A program made the translations under genes and the position numbers. From Bacteroidales bacterium (GTDB lineage Bacteria > Bacteroidota > Bacteroidia > Bacteroidales > Bacteroidaceae), in contig SFKY01000009.1 in the NCBI GenBank assembly GCA_004554665.1, positions 1-48,606 of the forward strand: a stretch of 48,606 bases of DNA, read 5' to 3'. Below, in pieces: positions 15,838-24,539 of the stretch (the stretch's first letter is position 1; every line of letters begins with the position of its first letter). The notes beneath the pieces were generated by a model. The model was not told the origin of the DNA. It made no database searches and worked only from the letters and a program-made list of their open reading frames with translations.

Positions 15838-15990
15838 CGACAACAGAGACAACACAAACAACTTTTCTTGCTCTGAGACTCTTCATTGTCTTGGTTGTTA
15901 AAGTTGTCCGAGTGGTCGTTTTAAAATACTTAAAGAAGACCTGAACATAGGCAAGTGTTGTTAAAGTTGTCTGAGTTGTCGTTATTAAAA
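15838..15990. repeat. Two direct copies plus one inverted copy of a GTTGT-rich repeat
   Basis: Copies at 15895-15926 and 15958-15990 share TTGTTAAAGTTGTC-GAG-TGTCGTT-TTAAAA with few changes, 63 bases apart. The reverse complement of 15838-15867 (AAAAGTTGTTTGTGTTGTC) is a third, inverted partial copy. It lies upstream of the NigD-like gene. Confidence 0.7.
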
Positions 15991-16097
15991 CAGAATACCA
16001 AGTCGCAAAATAATGTTAAATTCTCAGAACCCACGTGCAAGATTCCGGCGAATCCGTCATTTATAGAGTGTAACTATAATATTAAGGTAAGAAAGAT

Positions 16098-16772
16098 ATG
16101 AAACACTGGAAACTGTTCATGGCTGCCCTGCTCTCACTGACGGCAGCCCCCATCATGCAGTCGTGCGATGATGACGACTATCCCTGTTATACAGATTATG
16201 TGCCCAACGCACTGGTGACGCTGAAAACCAACAGCACCAACGGCGAGTTTTACCTGCAGCTGGACGACGAGACCACCCTGTGGCCCACTAACGTCAAGCA
16301 GCATCCCTATGGAGGTAAGGAGGTAAGGGCGTTGGTCAACTTCCGCTTCGAGGGTGACCCCAAAGACCATCCGGCCAATGTGCATGTAAACTGGATCGAC
16401 ACCATCCGCACCAAACCGATGGCTGCCCCGCTTGGCACTGCCGACGACGAGATCTACGGCAACGACCCGCTGGAGATTCTCAAGGATTGGACGACCGTGG
16501 TGGAAGACGGATACTTCACGCTCAGATTCAGCACCCGCTTCGGCGGCACACAGGTGCATGAGCTCAATCTGGTCAAAGGCGAAGGCCCGTACGAAGTAGT
16601 GCTGCACCACAACGCCCACGGCGACACCTACGGACAGATGTCAGACGGCATGATAGCCTTCCGGTTAGACCAGCTGCCCGACACAGGCGATGAGACCGTG
16701 GATCTGACGGTGAGATGGATGTCGTTCAGCGGCGAGAAATCGGCCACTTTCAAATACCGTACACGAAAATAA
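16098..16772 (+). CDS. NigD-like lipoprotein
   Basis: 224 residues. The signal MKHWKLFMAALLSLTAAPIMQSC ends in a lipobox Cys at residue 23, followed by a run of Asp (DDDDY). The body matches the NigD-like layout: an N-terminal OB-like part (NALVTLKTNSTNGEFYLQLDDETTLWPTN), then a beta-rich C-terminal domain (FTLRFSTRFGGTQVHELNLVKG, then VRWMSFSGEKSATFKYRTRK). NigD was named from a Bacteroides bacteriocin-like (nig) cluster, but most family members stand alone and have no known role. The Asp run just after the Cys could influence lipoprotein sorting; Bacteroidota surface export signals are acidic. The ECF operon starts 45 bases after its stop. Confidence 0.85.
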   Translation: MKHWKLFMAALLSLTAAPIMQSCDDDDYPCYTDYVPNALVTLKTNSTNGEFYLQLDDETTLWPTNVKQHPYGGKEVRALVNFRFEGDPKDHPANVHVNWIDTIRTKPMAAPLGTADDEIYGNDPLEILKDWTTVVEDGYFTLRFSTRFGGTQVHELNLVKGEGPYEVVLHHNAHGDTYGQMSDGMIAFRLDQLPDTGDETVDLTVRWMSFSGEKSATFKYRTRK

Positions 16773-16817
16773 CGTTTCCTGCGTTATACCTATAGCGACA
16801 CCATCCTTACACAGACC

Positions 16818-17384
16818 ATGCACATAGTGGGACGTAACAGCGAGCAGCGGATAGTCCGCCTCTTCGACCGTGGCGATGCCTCGGCCATGAACAGCCTGTA
16901 TGCGGCCTATGCAGACTATCTGATGGGCGTATGTGCCCGCTATGTGCCCGATGAGAATGACCAGAAGGATGTGTTGCAGGAAACATTCATCCACATTTTT
17001 ACGCAGATAGATACGTTTGAGTATCGGGGCAACGGTTCGTTGAAGGCATGGATGACTCGCATCGCCGTCAACGAATCGCTGGCGTTTCTACGCAAGCAGG
17101 CCAAGACCCGCTTGGTGGAAACCGAGGACGACCCGCCCGACATAGCCGATACCGAACCCGACACCGAGGGCATAGACACACGGGCACTGCTCACGCTCAT
17201 CCAGCAGTTGCCTACCGGTTACCGCACGGTGTTCAACCTCTACGCCATCGAAGGCAAGAGCCATCAGGAGATAGCACAACTCCTCGGAATCAAGGCCGAC
17301 ACCTCGGCATCACAATATCACCGGGCACGAAGCCTACTCGCCAAGAGTATCAGTGCCTACAAATCTAAAGCATCGACAAAATGA
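16818..17384 (+). CDS. ECF RNA polymerase sigma factor (second)
   Basis: 188 residues. Region 2: residues about 12-85 (IVRLFDRGDASAMNSLYAAYADYLMGVCARYVPDENDQKDVLQETFIHIFTQI, then GSLKAWMTRIAVNESLAFLRK). Region 4: about 125-180 (LLTLIQQLPTGYRTVFNLYAIEGKSHQEIAQLLGIKADTSASQYHRARSLLAKSI). The ATG is at 16818. Its last four bases overlap the next ATG (ATGA), so it is translationally coupled to the anti-sigma-like protein. It differs clearly in sequence from the sigma at 13576, so the pair does not look like a recent duplication. Confidence 0.93.
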   Translation: MHIVGRNSEQRIVRLFDRGDASAMNSLYAAYADYLMGVCARYVPDENDQKDVLQETFIHIFTQIDTFEYRGNGSLKAWMTRIAVNESLAFLRKQAKTRLVETEDDPPDIADTEPDTEGIDTRALLTLIQQLPTGYRTVFNLYAIEGKSHQEIAQLLGIKADTSASQYHRARSLLAKSISAYKSKASTK

Positions 17385-18637
17385 AGGAACAATGGACTGA
17401 CAAGATACGACAGCGCATGGAAACGCTGGACGTGAAGGCACCCGAAGGGCTGCTGGACGACATCAAGGCCGAAATGGCCCGTCGGGGCATTGTGCCTTCT
17501 GCTACCCGGAAGCCCCACCGCCGCACAGCGGCCATGTGGGTGTGGCGCGGAGTGGCCTGTGCGGCGATGATTGCCCTTGTGGCGGGTGTAGGTACATGGC
17601 TGATGGCACCGCGGGGAGACCTGCAGCCGCATCTGGCCGACAGCAACCCAAAGCAGACGGTTCAATCGGTTCCTGCTTCATCGGCCGCAACAACCCTGCA
17701 AGCGACAGAGGAGACTATCCATGAGGGCAAAGGTGGAAGGGTACAGCGAATGATGGCCGCCCTCATGGCTCCCTCTCGCAATGTGGAAGAAACGTCGCCA
17801 ACAACAGACACGACTGACGGGAACCCACAGCCCGCACTTTCGACAGACAAGCAGGTCGGCAGCAGTGAGACTACAGCACCTACTCCCGAAAAGAAGCCAG
17901 TACGTGAAACCAAAGTGAAGCGTCCGAGCGACTTGTACGGACCAGCCGGAGAGCGCACGTTGGCCTATACATCGCGCAACAGTCGTGGCGGACGCATCAC
18001 GATGGATGCCTATTATCAAGGAGGCATCATCAACCGGGCGGCACAACCGACGATGGAGGCGATGGTGTCTGCTCCGGGCGACCTATTCTACCAGAAAGTG
18101 GAACAGCTGATGCTGATGGCCTCTCAGGTACGCTCGGTAGAGACCCATGCGCATCACCGGTTGCCGGTAAAGTTCGGCCTCTCGGCCCGCTACCACATCA
18201 ATGACAAGTGGAGCGTGCAGTCGGGTGTGACTTACAGCTACCATTCGTCTGACATTACGACGGGCGAACAGACCACAGAGCAGCACTTGCACTTCGTAGG
18301 CATCCCCGTGGCAGCATCGTACAACGTATGGGGCAACCGCCATGTCAACGTCTACGTCACTGCAGGAGGCGAAGCCGAGAAGATGGTCAAGGGTCAGAGC
18401 AGCATGGTGTACAACGGCAAGACCATCCACGAAGATGTCAAGATGAGCGAGATACAACTCTCTGCTATCGTGGCGGCTGGCGCCGAATACAAGGCTACCG
18501 ACCGACTGAGCATCTATGTGGAACCGGGTGCCACTTACCACTTCGATAACGGCAGCGACATCAAGACCTACTACAATGATAAGCCCCTCAACTTCAGCCT
18601 CAATGTTGGCGTAAGACTAAATGTTGGGAAAAGGTAA
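17381..18637 (+). CDS. Anti-sigma-like inner-membrane protein with C-terminal outer-membrane-barrel-like domain
   Basis: 418 residues, start overlapping the sigma stop by 4 bases. Residues 1-50 are polar, basic and cytoplasmic (WTDKIRQRMETLDVKAPEGLLDDIKAEM), in the position of an anti-sigma segment. One transmembrane helix is seen at about 52-75 (MWVWRGVACAAMIALVAGVGTWLM). A Thr/Ser/Pro-rich linker of about 150 residues follows. From about 250 to the end there are alternating amphipathic strands with aromatic ends (KFGLSARYHINDKWSVQSGVTYSYH, LHFVGIPVAASYNVWGNRHVNVYVTAGGEAEKM, LSIYVEPGATYHFDNG, NFSLNVGVRLNVGKR) like an OmpW/PorT-type barrel. It has an internal TM instead of a signal peptide. 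Probably it restrains the sigma factor and senses the envelope. Whether the barrel reaches the outer membrane is open. Confidence 0.8.
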   Translation: MKEQWTDKIRQRMETLDVKAPEGLLDDIKAEMARRGIVPSATRKPHRRTAAMWVWRGVACAAMIALVAGVGTWLMAPRGDLQPHLADSNPKQTVQSVPASSAATTLQATEETIHEGKGGRVQRMMAALMAPSRNVEETSPTTDTTDGNPQPALSTDKQVGSSETTAPTPEKKPVRETKVKRPSDLYGPAGERTLAYTSRNSRGGRITMDAYYQGGIINRAAQPTMEAMVSAPGDLFYQKVEQLMLMASQVRSVETHAHHRLPVKFGLSARYHINDKWSVQSGVTYSYHSSDITTGEQTTEQHLHFVGIPVAASYNVWGNRHVNVYVTAGGEAEKMVKGQSSMVYNGKTIHEDVKMSEIQLSAIVAAGAEYKATDRLSIYVEPGATYHFDNGSDIKTYYNDKPLNFSLNVGVRLNVGKR

Positions 18638-18870
18638 AACAGTAAAGAGGTAAAAAGGTAAAAAAGTATTTTTGGATAGGCTGAAGACGGAAGAGGAAAA
18701 GGTTATACGACCTTGAAAATCCCGACACAAAAACTCTTGCATTGTCAAAACACCTTTTTACCGTTTTACCTCTTTACCTTTTTACCTTTCCAAACGCCTT
18801 TTTACCTCTTTACCTTTTTACCGTTTTACCTTTAAAAAAACACCGTTTTACCTTTAAAAAAATTTTCTTT
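18638..18870. repeat. GGTAAAA/TTTTACC octamer clusters
   Basis: 18638-18668 carries GGTAAAA-type units on the plus strand. From 18748 to 18865 about ten TTTTACC-type units follow at mostly 8-base spacing. The two parts are largely complementary and could fold into a long hairpin between the barrel-protein stop and the hybrid sensor gene. A related cluster lies at 30136-30205. Confidence 0.8.
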
Positions 18871-18875
18871 TTTCG

Positions 18876-18883
18876 TATCTTTG
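18876..18883 (+). promoter_or_regulatory. -7 box of the hybrid sensor gene
   Basis: TATCTTTG, 23 bases before the ATG at 18907. It lies directly after the TTTTACC repeats. The -33 region is a run of A and T without clear TTTG. Confidence 0.6.
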
Positions 18884-18906
18884 TGCAGTTAATACCCTGT
18901 AAGAAG

Positions 18907-21726
18907 ATGAGATATTGCAACACCATGCTTGTTCTGTTCGGGTTGTTGGTCTGCCTGATGGTCGGCTCCTGCCAACAAAAAGAGGGAGCACACACCTATT
19001 CCGCTGACGAGAAGAGACTGATAGACAGTACCATCGAAAGCCAACAAGACACCACAGCCTTGAAACAACTGCTCACTACGTACAAACAAGAAGACAATGT
19101 ACTGGGAGCCGTGCGTACGATGCGCAAGTTGGGACGCATATACCGCAATGCCAGTCTCTTCAAACAGTCGCTTACCATGCACAGCGAAGAGTATATGGCG
19201 GCCAAAAGCCTCAACGACACCATCGAGATCGTGCAGTCGCTCAACAACATCGGCACCGTCTTCCGTCGCATCAGCAGTTTGGAACAAGCCTCCAAATACC
19301 ATTTCCGTGCATTGGAATACTGCCTGGCCTCCACCGACACCTCTTCTGTGATGCTGAAAAACACAGTGGTGTCGCTCAATGGATTGGGCAATGTCTACTT
19401 GTCTGTCAACAACTACCGTCTGGCACGCGACTGCTTCCAGCGTGCCCTCGATGGCGAAACCAAACTGGGTAGTCTGCTGGGCCAAGCCATCAACTATGCC
19501 AACATAGGCAGCATCTTGCAGAAACTGGGCAACACAGATTCGGCATGGCTCTACTACCGTCGCTCAATGGAGTGCAACATGCAGCTCGACAATCAGACGG
19601 GCATTTCGCTCTGCCACACCTACTATGGAGGCCTGTATGAGGAGGCGGGGAAATACGACAAAGCCATTGAAGAGTACGAGATTGCCTACCTCATGATGTC
19701 AGAGTCGACCGACCGTTGGCACTACCTCGAATCGTGTATCGCACTGGCACGTGCCAACCTGAAAAGCAAGGCCACAGGCACCGCCATCGAGTTTCTGAAA
19801 GAAGCCAAGATGACGGCGGAGGAAATCGGTTCCCCCGAACACTTGGTGCAGATATACGAATTGTACTATCAAATCTATCTGAAAGAGGGCAATTACCGGC
19901 AAGCGCTGGCCAGCTACATCGACCATAAGCGGTGGGGTGACAGCATTGCCAACATCAACAAGCTCAACGAAATAGAAAACCAGCACATTGCCTTTGTCCA
20001 CAAGCGCAACCAGACACGTATGAGCAAGGTGGAGGAATCGCTGGAAAACGAACGCAAGAACCGCACACAAAGCACCCTGATCTTCTTTATCGTGATGATA
20101 GTCCTTTTAAGCCTTATCGTCTTTTTCTATCTGCTCCTGCAGGTGCGCATCCGCCACCAAGCAGAGCTGAAAGAACTGCAAGAAACACGCGAAAGGTTTT
20201 TTACCAACATCACACACGAATTTCGCACACCGCTCACCATCATTCAGGCTGCCGGAGAAAATATCGCCAAAAACCGCAAGGAACCCGACACGCAGGACGA
20301 TGTAAGGAATATCATGAATGCAAGCAAGAACCTGCTCGCCCTCATCAACCAACTGCTTGATATTGCCAAGCTCAACTCCGGCAAGGCACTCGAACCACAA
20401 TGGCGGCACGACGATGTGGTAGGCTTCTTGCGCAACATCGCCGAGAGCTACATGTACCTGGCACGCAAGCGGGGCATCAGCATCAGGATAGCCACTAAGC
20501 ACAACCGGATAGACATGGATTTTGTGCCCGATTACATGCGCAAAATCTTCAACAACCTGCTGTCAAACTCCATCAAGTTTGGCTACCCTGACACCGAACT
20601 GCTCATCTCTATCGCCATCATCAAGGGCAAGGTGCGGTTGGAAGTGAAGGATGAGGGACTGGGGATGACCCCTACCCAACTGCAGCATGCCTTTGAGCCG
20701 TTCTATCAGGCCGAAGGCGACAGCACCCACATAGGTACAGGTGTGGGATTGTCTGTTACCCGAATGGCCGTGGAGGCCATGCAGGGCAGCATCAAGGCCT
20801 ACAGCCGCTACAAGGAGACCACCACCTTTGTCATTGTGCTGCCCATGAAGTACGGCAACAAGGAATGGCCCTCGCTGGCCGAAGTTCCCGAGCAAGTCTC
20901 TGCCGAACAGCGTCCCGAAAAGGACTTGGCTCCGCAAGACAGCGATGCCACCGACGAGGAGAAGACACGCATCCTGATTGTAGAGGACTCGATGGAGGTG
21001 GCACTGTATGAGGCAGACCAGCTGAAGGGCGACTACCTGATATTCTATGCCACCAATGGTAAGGAGGGACTGGAAAAGGCGACCGCACTGGTGCCCGACA
21101 TGATCATCACCGATGTCATGATGCCTGTCATGGACGGTTACGAACTGTGCAAGGCCGTGCGTGAGCATCCGCTCCTCAACCATATCCCCGTGATTATGGT
21201 AACGGCCAAGGTTACACGCGAAGACAGGCTACACGGACTGGAACTTGGCGTGGATGCCTACATCGAAAAGCCATTCAATGCCGACGAACTCAATGCCCAG
21301 GTAAAACAACTGCTGGAGCAGAGGCGCATGTTGCTCGACAAGTTCGGGCCATCGGCAGACGGAGCACCGCAAGAAAACGGCGCAGAAGACGACAAGGCTT
21401 TCGTCAAACAGTTTGAGACGATTGTCGACAACTTGATGGCGGAGCATACGGCCATCGACCTCAACACCATCGCCACCCAGATGGGAGTCAACCGCACCCA
21501 GCTTAACCGCAAGATGAAGGCCATCACAGGCATGACATCGACCAGCTACCTACAGACGCTCCGTATGAGCACGGCCAAACTGTTGCTCACCACGACCGAA
21601 CTCTCCGTGGCCGAGGTGGCAGCACAATGCGGCATTACAGACGTGGCCTATTTCTCACAGTTGTTCAAGAAGGCGACAGGAAAGACACCCAAGCAGTTTA
21701 GGGATGGTTGGACAAGGCTGAAATAA
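18907..21726 (+). CDS. Hybrid two-component system regulator with TPR sensor
   Basis: 939 residues from the ATG at 18907. The frame is open 55 codons upstream, but that part only translates the TTTTACC repeats. MRYCNTMLVLFGLLVCLMVGSC is a lipoprotein-like signal (Cys 22). Domains: periplasmic TPR repeats (about 30-385); TM at about 390-412 (FFIVMIVLLSLIVFFYLLL); HisKA with phospho-His 437 (NITHEFRTPLTII); HATPase with GTGVGLSVTRMAVEAMQG; receiver with phospho-Asp 736 (ITDVMMPVMDG); C-terminal AraC-type HTH (VAEVAAQCGITDVAYFSQLFKKATGKTPKQF). Unlike the glycan-sensing HTCS of Bacteroides, it has no two-propeller Y_Y_Y sensor, and no sus-like locus lies beside it. The signal it detects is unknown. 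Confidence 0.93.
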   Translation: MRYCNTMLVLFGLLVCLMVGSCQQKEGAHTYSADEKRLIDSTIESQQDTTALKQLLTTYKQEDNVLGAVRTMRKLGRIYRNASLFKQSLTMHSEEYMAAKSLNDTIEIVQSLNNIGTVFRRISSLEQASKYHFRALEYCLASTDTSSVMLKNTVVSLNGLGNVYLSVNNYRLARDCFQRALDGETKLGSLLGQAINYANIGSILQKLGNTDSAWLYYRRSMECNMQLDNQTGISLCHTYYGGLYEEAGKYDKAIEEYEIAYLMMSESTDRWHYLESCIALARANLKSKATGTAIEFLKEAKMTAEEIGSPEHLVQIYELYYQIYLKEGNYRQALASYIDHKRWGDSIANINKLNEIENQHIAFVHKRNQTRMSKVEESLENERKNRTQSTLIFFIVMIVLLSLIVFFYLLLQVRIRHQAELKELQETRERFFTNITHEFRTPLTIIQAAGENIAKNRKEPDTQDDVRNIMNASKNLLALINQLLDIAKLNSGKALEPQWRHDDVVGFLRNIAESYMYLARKRGISIRIATKHNRIDMDFVPDYMRKIFNNLLSNSIKFGYPDTELLISIAIIKGKVRLEVKDEGLGMTPTQLQHAFEPFYQAEGDSTHIGTGVGLSVTRMAVEAMQGSIKAYSRYKETTTFVIVLPMKYGNKEWPSLAEVPEQVSAEQRPEKDLAPQDSDATDEEKTRILIVEDSMEVALYEADQLKGDYLIFYATNGKEGLEKATALVPDMIITDVMMPVMDGYELCKAVREHPLLNHIPVIMVTAKVTREDRLHGLELGVDAYIEKPFNADELNAQVKQLLEQRRMLLDKFGPSADGAPQENGAEDDKAFVKQFETIVDNLMAEHTAIDLNTIATQMGVNRTQLNRKMKAITGMTSTSYLQTLRMSTAKLLLTTTELSVAEVAAQCGITDVAYFSQLFKKATGKTPKQFRDGWTRLK

Positions 21727-21735
21727 ATAAAACAA

Positions 21736-21773
21736 GGGCTTCGCCAGACGGAACAGTTCCGACAGCGAAGCCC
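21736..21773. terminator. Bidirectional terminator between the HTCS and SulP genes
   Basis: GGGCTTCGC (21736-21744) pairs with GCGAAGCCC (21765-21773). Inside lies a second palindrome, CGGAAC-A-GTTCCG. It sits between convergent stops, with AT-rich flanks. Confidence 0.75.
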
Positions 21774-21825
21774 CTATTATATAGCACCCAGGCGACACCA
21801 ACGGCGCGCCTGACGGCACGCTCTA

Positions 21826-23502
21826 TCAGCTGACAATCTCCTTGGCCCTTGCCAAGGCCAGATTGATATGGCTACAGATATTTTTCTCGCCCACAATCCG
21901 ATAGAATCCGGCATGCTCCAACACAGCATGCACCTTGGGATTGACACCCGACAGCACTATCTGGATGCCCTCTTTCTGACTCATCAGACACAGGTTGGTG
22001 AGGTTATGGATGCCTGTAGAGTCTACAAAAGGCACCTTGCGCATACGGATGACACGCACTTTAGGACGCGATCCGAAGCTGGCCATCACCTCCTCGAAAC
22101 GGTTGCCCGCACCAAAGAAGTAAGGACCATTGATCTCGTACACCTCCACGCCCTTAGGAATGGTGAGATGCTCATTATTTTCAAGCTTCACATCGGTGTC
22201 ATCCTCGGGGTCGATCTCGTCCATAATCACCTTCACATCGGTAGTCTCTGCCATGCGTCGCATGAAGAGCAGACAGGCAATGACCAGACCCACCTCGATG
22301 GCCACCGTAAGGTCGAAGAGGATGGTGAGGAAGAAGGTGATGAGCAGCACGGTGACATCGCTCTTGGGATTCTTCATCAGCATGGCAAACGAACGCCATC
22401 CGCACATACCGTAAGAGACCACCACCAGCACACCGGCAAGGCAGGCCATAGGGATATACTGGGCCAACGGCATGAGGAAGAGGAAGATGAGCAGCAGCAC
22501 CACGGCATGCACGATACCGGCCACAGGGGTGCGGCCACCATTGTTGATATTGGTCATGGTGCGGGCGATGGCACCCGTGGCAGGAATACCACCGAAAAGC
22601 GGCGAGACCAGGTTGGCGATACCCTGACCCACCAGTTCGGTATTGGAATCGTGGCGATGACCTATCACACCGTCGGCCACGGTGGCCGACAGCAGGCTCT
22701 CGATGGCACCGAGAATGGCGATAGTGAGCGCCGGAGGCACCAGACCCTTCACCGTCTCCCACGACAGTGCGGGCATCTGCGCCTCGGGCAGTGCACTGTT
22801 GATGGAGAAGCGGTCGCCGATGGTCTCGATACTCGTCACACCGGCATAGTGCTTGAGCAGCAGGGCCACGATGGTCATGAGGATGATGGCTACCAACGAC
22901 CCGGGAATCTTCTTGCTGAAACGGGGTGTCACCGCAATGACCACCACACTGACGATACCGATGAGCGTCGTCCACCCGTCAAGCGTGGTGAAATCGTGGG
23001 CGTAGGCAATCCATTTCTCCACAAAATCGGAGGGCACCTCCGCCATCGTCAGACCAAAGAGGTCCTTCACCTGAGTAGTGAAGATGGTGACGGCGATACC
23101 GCTGGTAAAGCCCACAACGATGGGATAAGGGATGTACTTGATGATGGTGCCGAGCCTGAGCACACCAAACAGCACCAGAAACACGCCCGCCATGATGGTG
23201 GCAATGGTCAGTCCCTGCATGCCATACTGCTGGATGATGCCGTAGATGATGATGATAAACGCACCAGTGGGGCCACCGATCTGCACGCGGCTACCGCCAA
23301 AGACGGAAACGATAAAACCGGCCACAATGGCCGTGATGATGCCCTTCTCGGGAGATACGCCTGACGCGATACCGAACGCAATGGCCAAAGGCAAGGCCAC
23401 AATGCCCACAATCACTCCGGCCATGAGGTCGGCCATGAACGTCTTGCGGTTGTAGTTTCTCAACGTGGAAACCAGTTTGGGTTTAAACACGAATGTATTC
23501 AT
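21826..23502 (-). CDS. SulP-family anion transporter with STAS domain
   Basis: 558 residues. Residues about 20-440 form the membrane transporter core with many hydrophobic helices (MADLMAGVIVGIVALPLAIAFGIASGVSPEKGIITAIVAG, PTGAFIIIIYGIIQQYG, NTELVGQGIANLVSPLFGGIPATGAIARTMTNINNGGRTPVAGI). The C-terminal 110 residues are a STAS domain (VEVYEINGPYFFGAGNRFEEV, VRMRKVPFVDSTGIHNL), facing the cytoplasm. SulP proteins carry sulfate, bicarbonate or dicarboxylates, and the substrate cannot be read from sequence. A carbonic anhydrase is in the window, but 17 kb away, so no link is claimed. The TAACTTTG box at 23604-23611 gives a leader of about 95 bases that contains a GCAACC-GCA-GGTTGC hairpin (23565-23579). 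Confidence 0.93.
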   Translation of the reverse strand: MNTFVFKPKLVSTLRNYNRKTFMADLMAGVIVGIVALPLAIAFGIASGVSPEKGIITAIVAGFIVSVFGGSRVQIGGPTGAFIIIIYGIIQQYGMQGLTIATIMAGVFLVLFGVLRLGTIIKYIPYPIVVGFTSGIAVTIFTTQVKDLFGLTMAEVPSDFVEKWIAYAHDFTTLDGWTTLIGIVSVVVIAVTPRFSKKIPGSLVAIILMTIVALLLKHYAGVTSIETIGDRFSINSALPEAQMPALSWETVKGLVPPALTIAILGAIESLLSATVADGVIGHRHDSNTELVGQGIANLVSPLFGGIPATGAIARTMTNINNGGRTPVAGIVHAVVLLLIFLFLMPLAQYIPMACLAGVLVVVSYGMCGWRSFAMLMKNPKSDVTVLLITFFLTILFDLTVAIEVGLVIACLLFMRRMAETTDVKVIMDEIDPEDDTDVKLENNEHLTIPKGVEVYEINGPYFFGAGNRFEEVMASFGSRPKVRVIRMRKVPFVDSTGIHNLTNLCLMSQKEGIQIVLSGVNPKVHAVLEHAGFYRIVGEKNICSHINLALARAKEIVS

Positions 23503-23603
23503 ATCCTATTATCTATGTATGTAGTGTCCGTAGTGACGCTGCAGTATGGTATGTTATCCTTATTGCAACCGCAGGTTGCTAATAATCGTTTAAAAAACAC
23601 TTA

Positions 23604-23611
23604 CAAAGTTA
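23604..23611 (-). promoter_or_regulatory. -7 box of the SulP gene
   Basis: TAACTTTG on the minus strand. A weak TTG lies about 18-20 bases further upstream. The leader that follows contains the hairpin at 23565-23579. Confidence 0.5.
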
Positions 23612-23734
23612 ATGAATATTTCAGAATCCGACAAGAAAACTGCCCCGTTTTCGCATAGCAAACCCACATTCTCCTAATCCATATCAAGCCCCAATGGCGG
23701 CATCGCGAAAAATCCACGATGGTGCTTGTCGGAG

Positions 23735-23800
23735 CCAAATGCCATGATTAGCGCGCCAAAGGTGGCATTTACGATGCCTAAACGCCACCTTTAGCCGCCA
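23735..23800 (+). repeat. Palindromic 22-bp array, copy B
   Basis: Units start at 23737 (21 bases), 23758 (22) and 23780. Arms AAATGCCA (23737-23744) and TGGCATTT (23763-23770). The third unit (AAACGCCACCTTTAGC) runs into the DUF554 gene, so the repeat encodes that protein's last residues. 38 bases are identical to copy A. Confidence 0.9.
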
Positions 23801-24476
23801 CCAACACGTACCACAGCACGGGCACCACGAGTGCGGGCAGCAGATTGAGCGTCTTGCAGTCTTTGATGTTAAGCAGCGACAGACCGGAACCCGTAATCAT
23901 CAAGCCGCCCACAATGAGCAGTTCGGCCATGAGCCCTTCGCTCACCGCCGAGGCTGCCACCGCAGCCACCAGATAAAACATGCCCTGCCAGCAAAACAGC
24001 ACAGCGGCGGCAGCCATCATCCCCAACCCGTAGGTAGATGCAAAGATGGTGGAGGAGACAAAATCGAGCGTGGCATTGGTAAAGAGAAACGTGTTGTCTC
24101 CCTTCAAGGCGCTCACGACAGGTCCCAACATGGAGAGCGGACCGATGCAGTAAAGCAGGATGGCTGTGGCCAGACCCTCGGCCAACTTGCCCGCATCGCC
24201 CTGCCGGGAACGGCGGTTGACAGCCCGCTTGAAACGGCCATCGATGTCGAGTGCCGTACCGACGACACCACCCACGGCCAACGAGACGATGAAAAGGACC
24301 GGATAATCGCTTTTGGCAAAATGGGTGATGGTGGCATTGAGCCCTATGGCCAAACTGGCCAAGCCCAATGCGGTGTAGAGCACTTGCCGGTATTTTTCGC
24401 GTACACCCCGATGGAGCGCGGCACCCACCACGGTTCCTACGATGATGCAGGCTGTATTGACAATCGTTCCTATCAT
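23778..24476 (-). CDS. DUF554-family membrane protein (YdfK-like)
   Basis: 232 residues from the ATG at 24474-24476. The open frame goes further upstream, but MIGTIVNTACIIVGTVVGAALHRGV is the standard DUF554 start. Several hydrophobic helices are seen with the family motifs GTVVGAALHRGVREKYRQVLYTALGLASLAIGL, VGGVVGTALDIDGRF and LLIVGGLMITGSGLSLLNIKDCKTLNLLPALVVPVL. The function of the family is unknown; it is an inner-membrane protein of about seven helices. The final residues AAKGGV and the stop lie inside palindrome array B. A TAATTTTG box lies at 24540-24547, divergent from the peroxiredoxin promoter. Confidence 0.9.
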   Translation of the reverse strand: MIGTIVNTACIIVGTVVGAALHRGVREKYRQVLYTALGLASLAIGLNATITHFAKSDYPVLFIVSLAVGGVVGTALDIDGRFKRAVNRRSRQGDAGKLAEGLATAILLYCIGPLSMLGPVVSALKGDNTFLFTNATLDFVSSTIFASTYGLGMMAAAAVLFCWQGMFYLVAAVAASAVSEGLMAELLIVGGLMITGSGLSLLNIKDCKTLNLLPALVVPVLWYVLVAAKGGV

Positions 24477-24539
24477 ATCCGTCGCTTCATTATTTATATT
24501 TTGTCTGCCACAAGACCCGTTGTCATGACGGGTTGTTTG

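Larger units (their letters stand above)
15608..16097. other. 490-base intergenic region carrying two repeat families
   Basis: It holds palindrome array A (15742-15804) and a separate family of GTTGT-rich repeats (15838-15990). No TAnnTTTG box is obvious before the NigD-like gene at 16098. I see no gene in it. Confidence 0.6.

Noticed and set aside
18742..18906. N-terminal extension of the hybrid sensor
   Set aside because: The 55 codons only translate the TTTTACC repeats (FTVLPLYLF-like), and the -7 box lies at 18876-18883. The start at 18907 gives a proper lipoprotein signal.
18907..21726. Glycan-sensing HTCS of a polysaccharide-use locus
   Set aside because: There is no two-propeller sensor and no SusC/SusD pair beside it. 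The GH2 and GH29 genes are about 20 kb away.
21868..23364. 498-residue His/Asp-rich open frame antisense to the SulP gene
   Set aside because: The composition is an artefact of hydrophobic codons read in reverse. No family resemblance.
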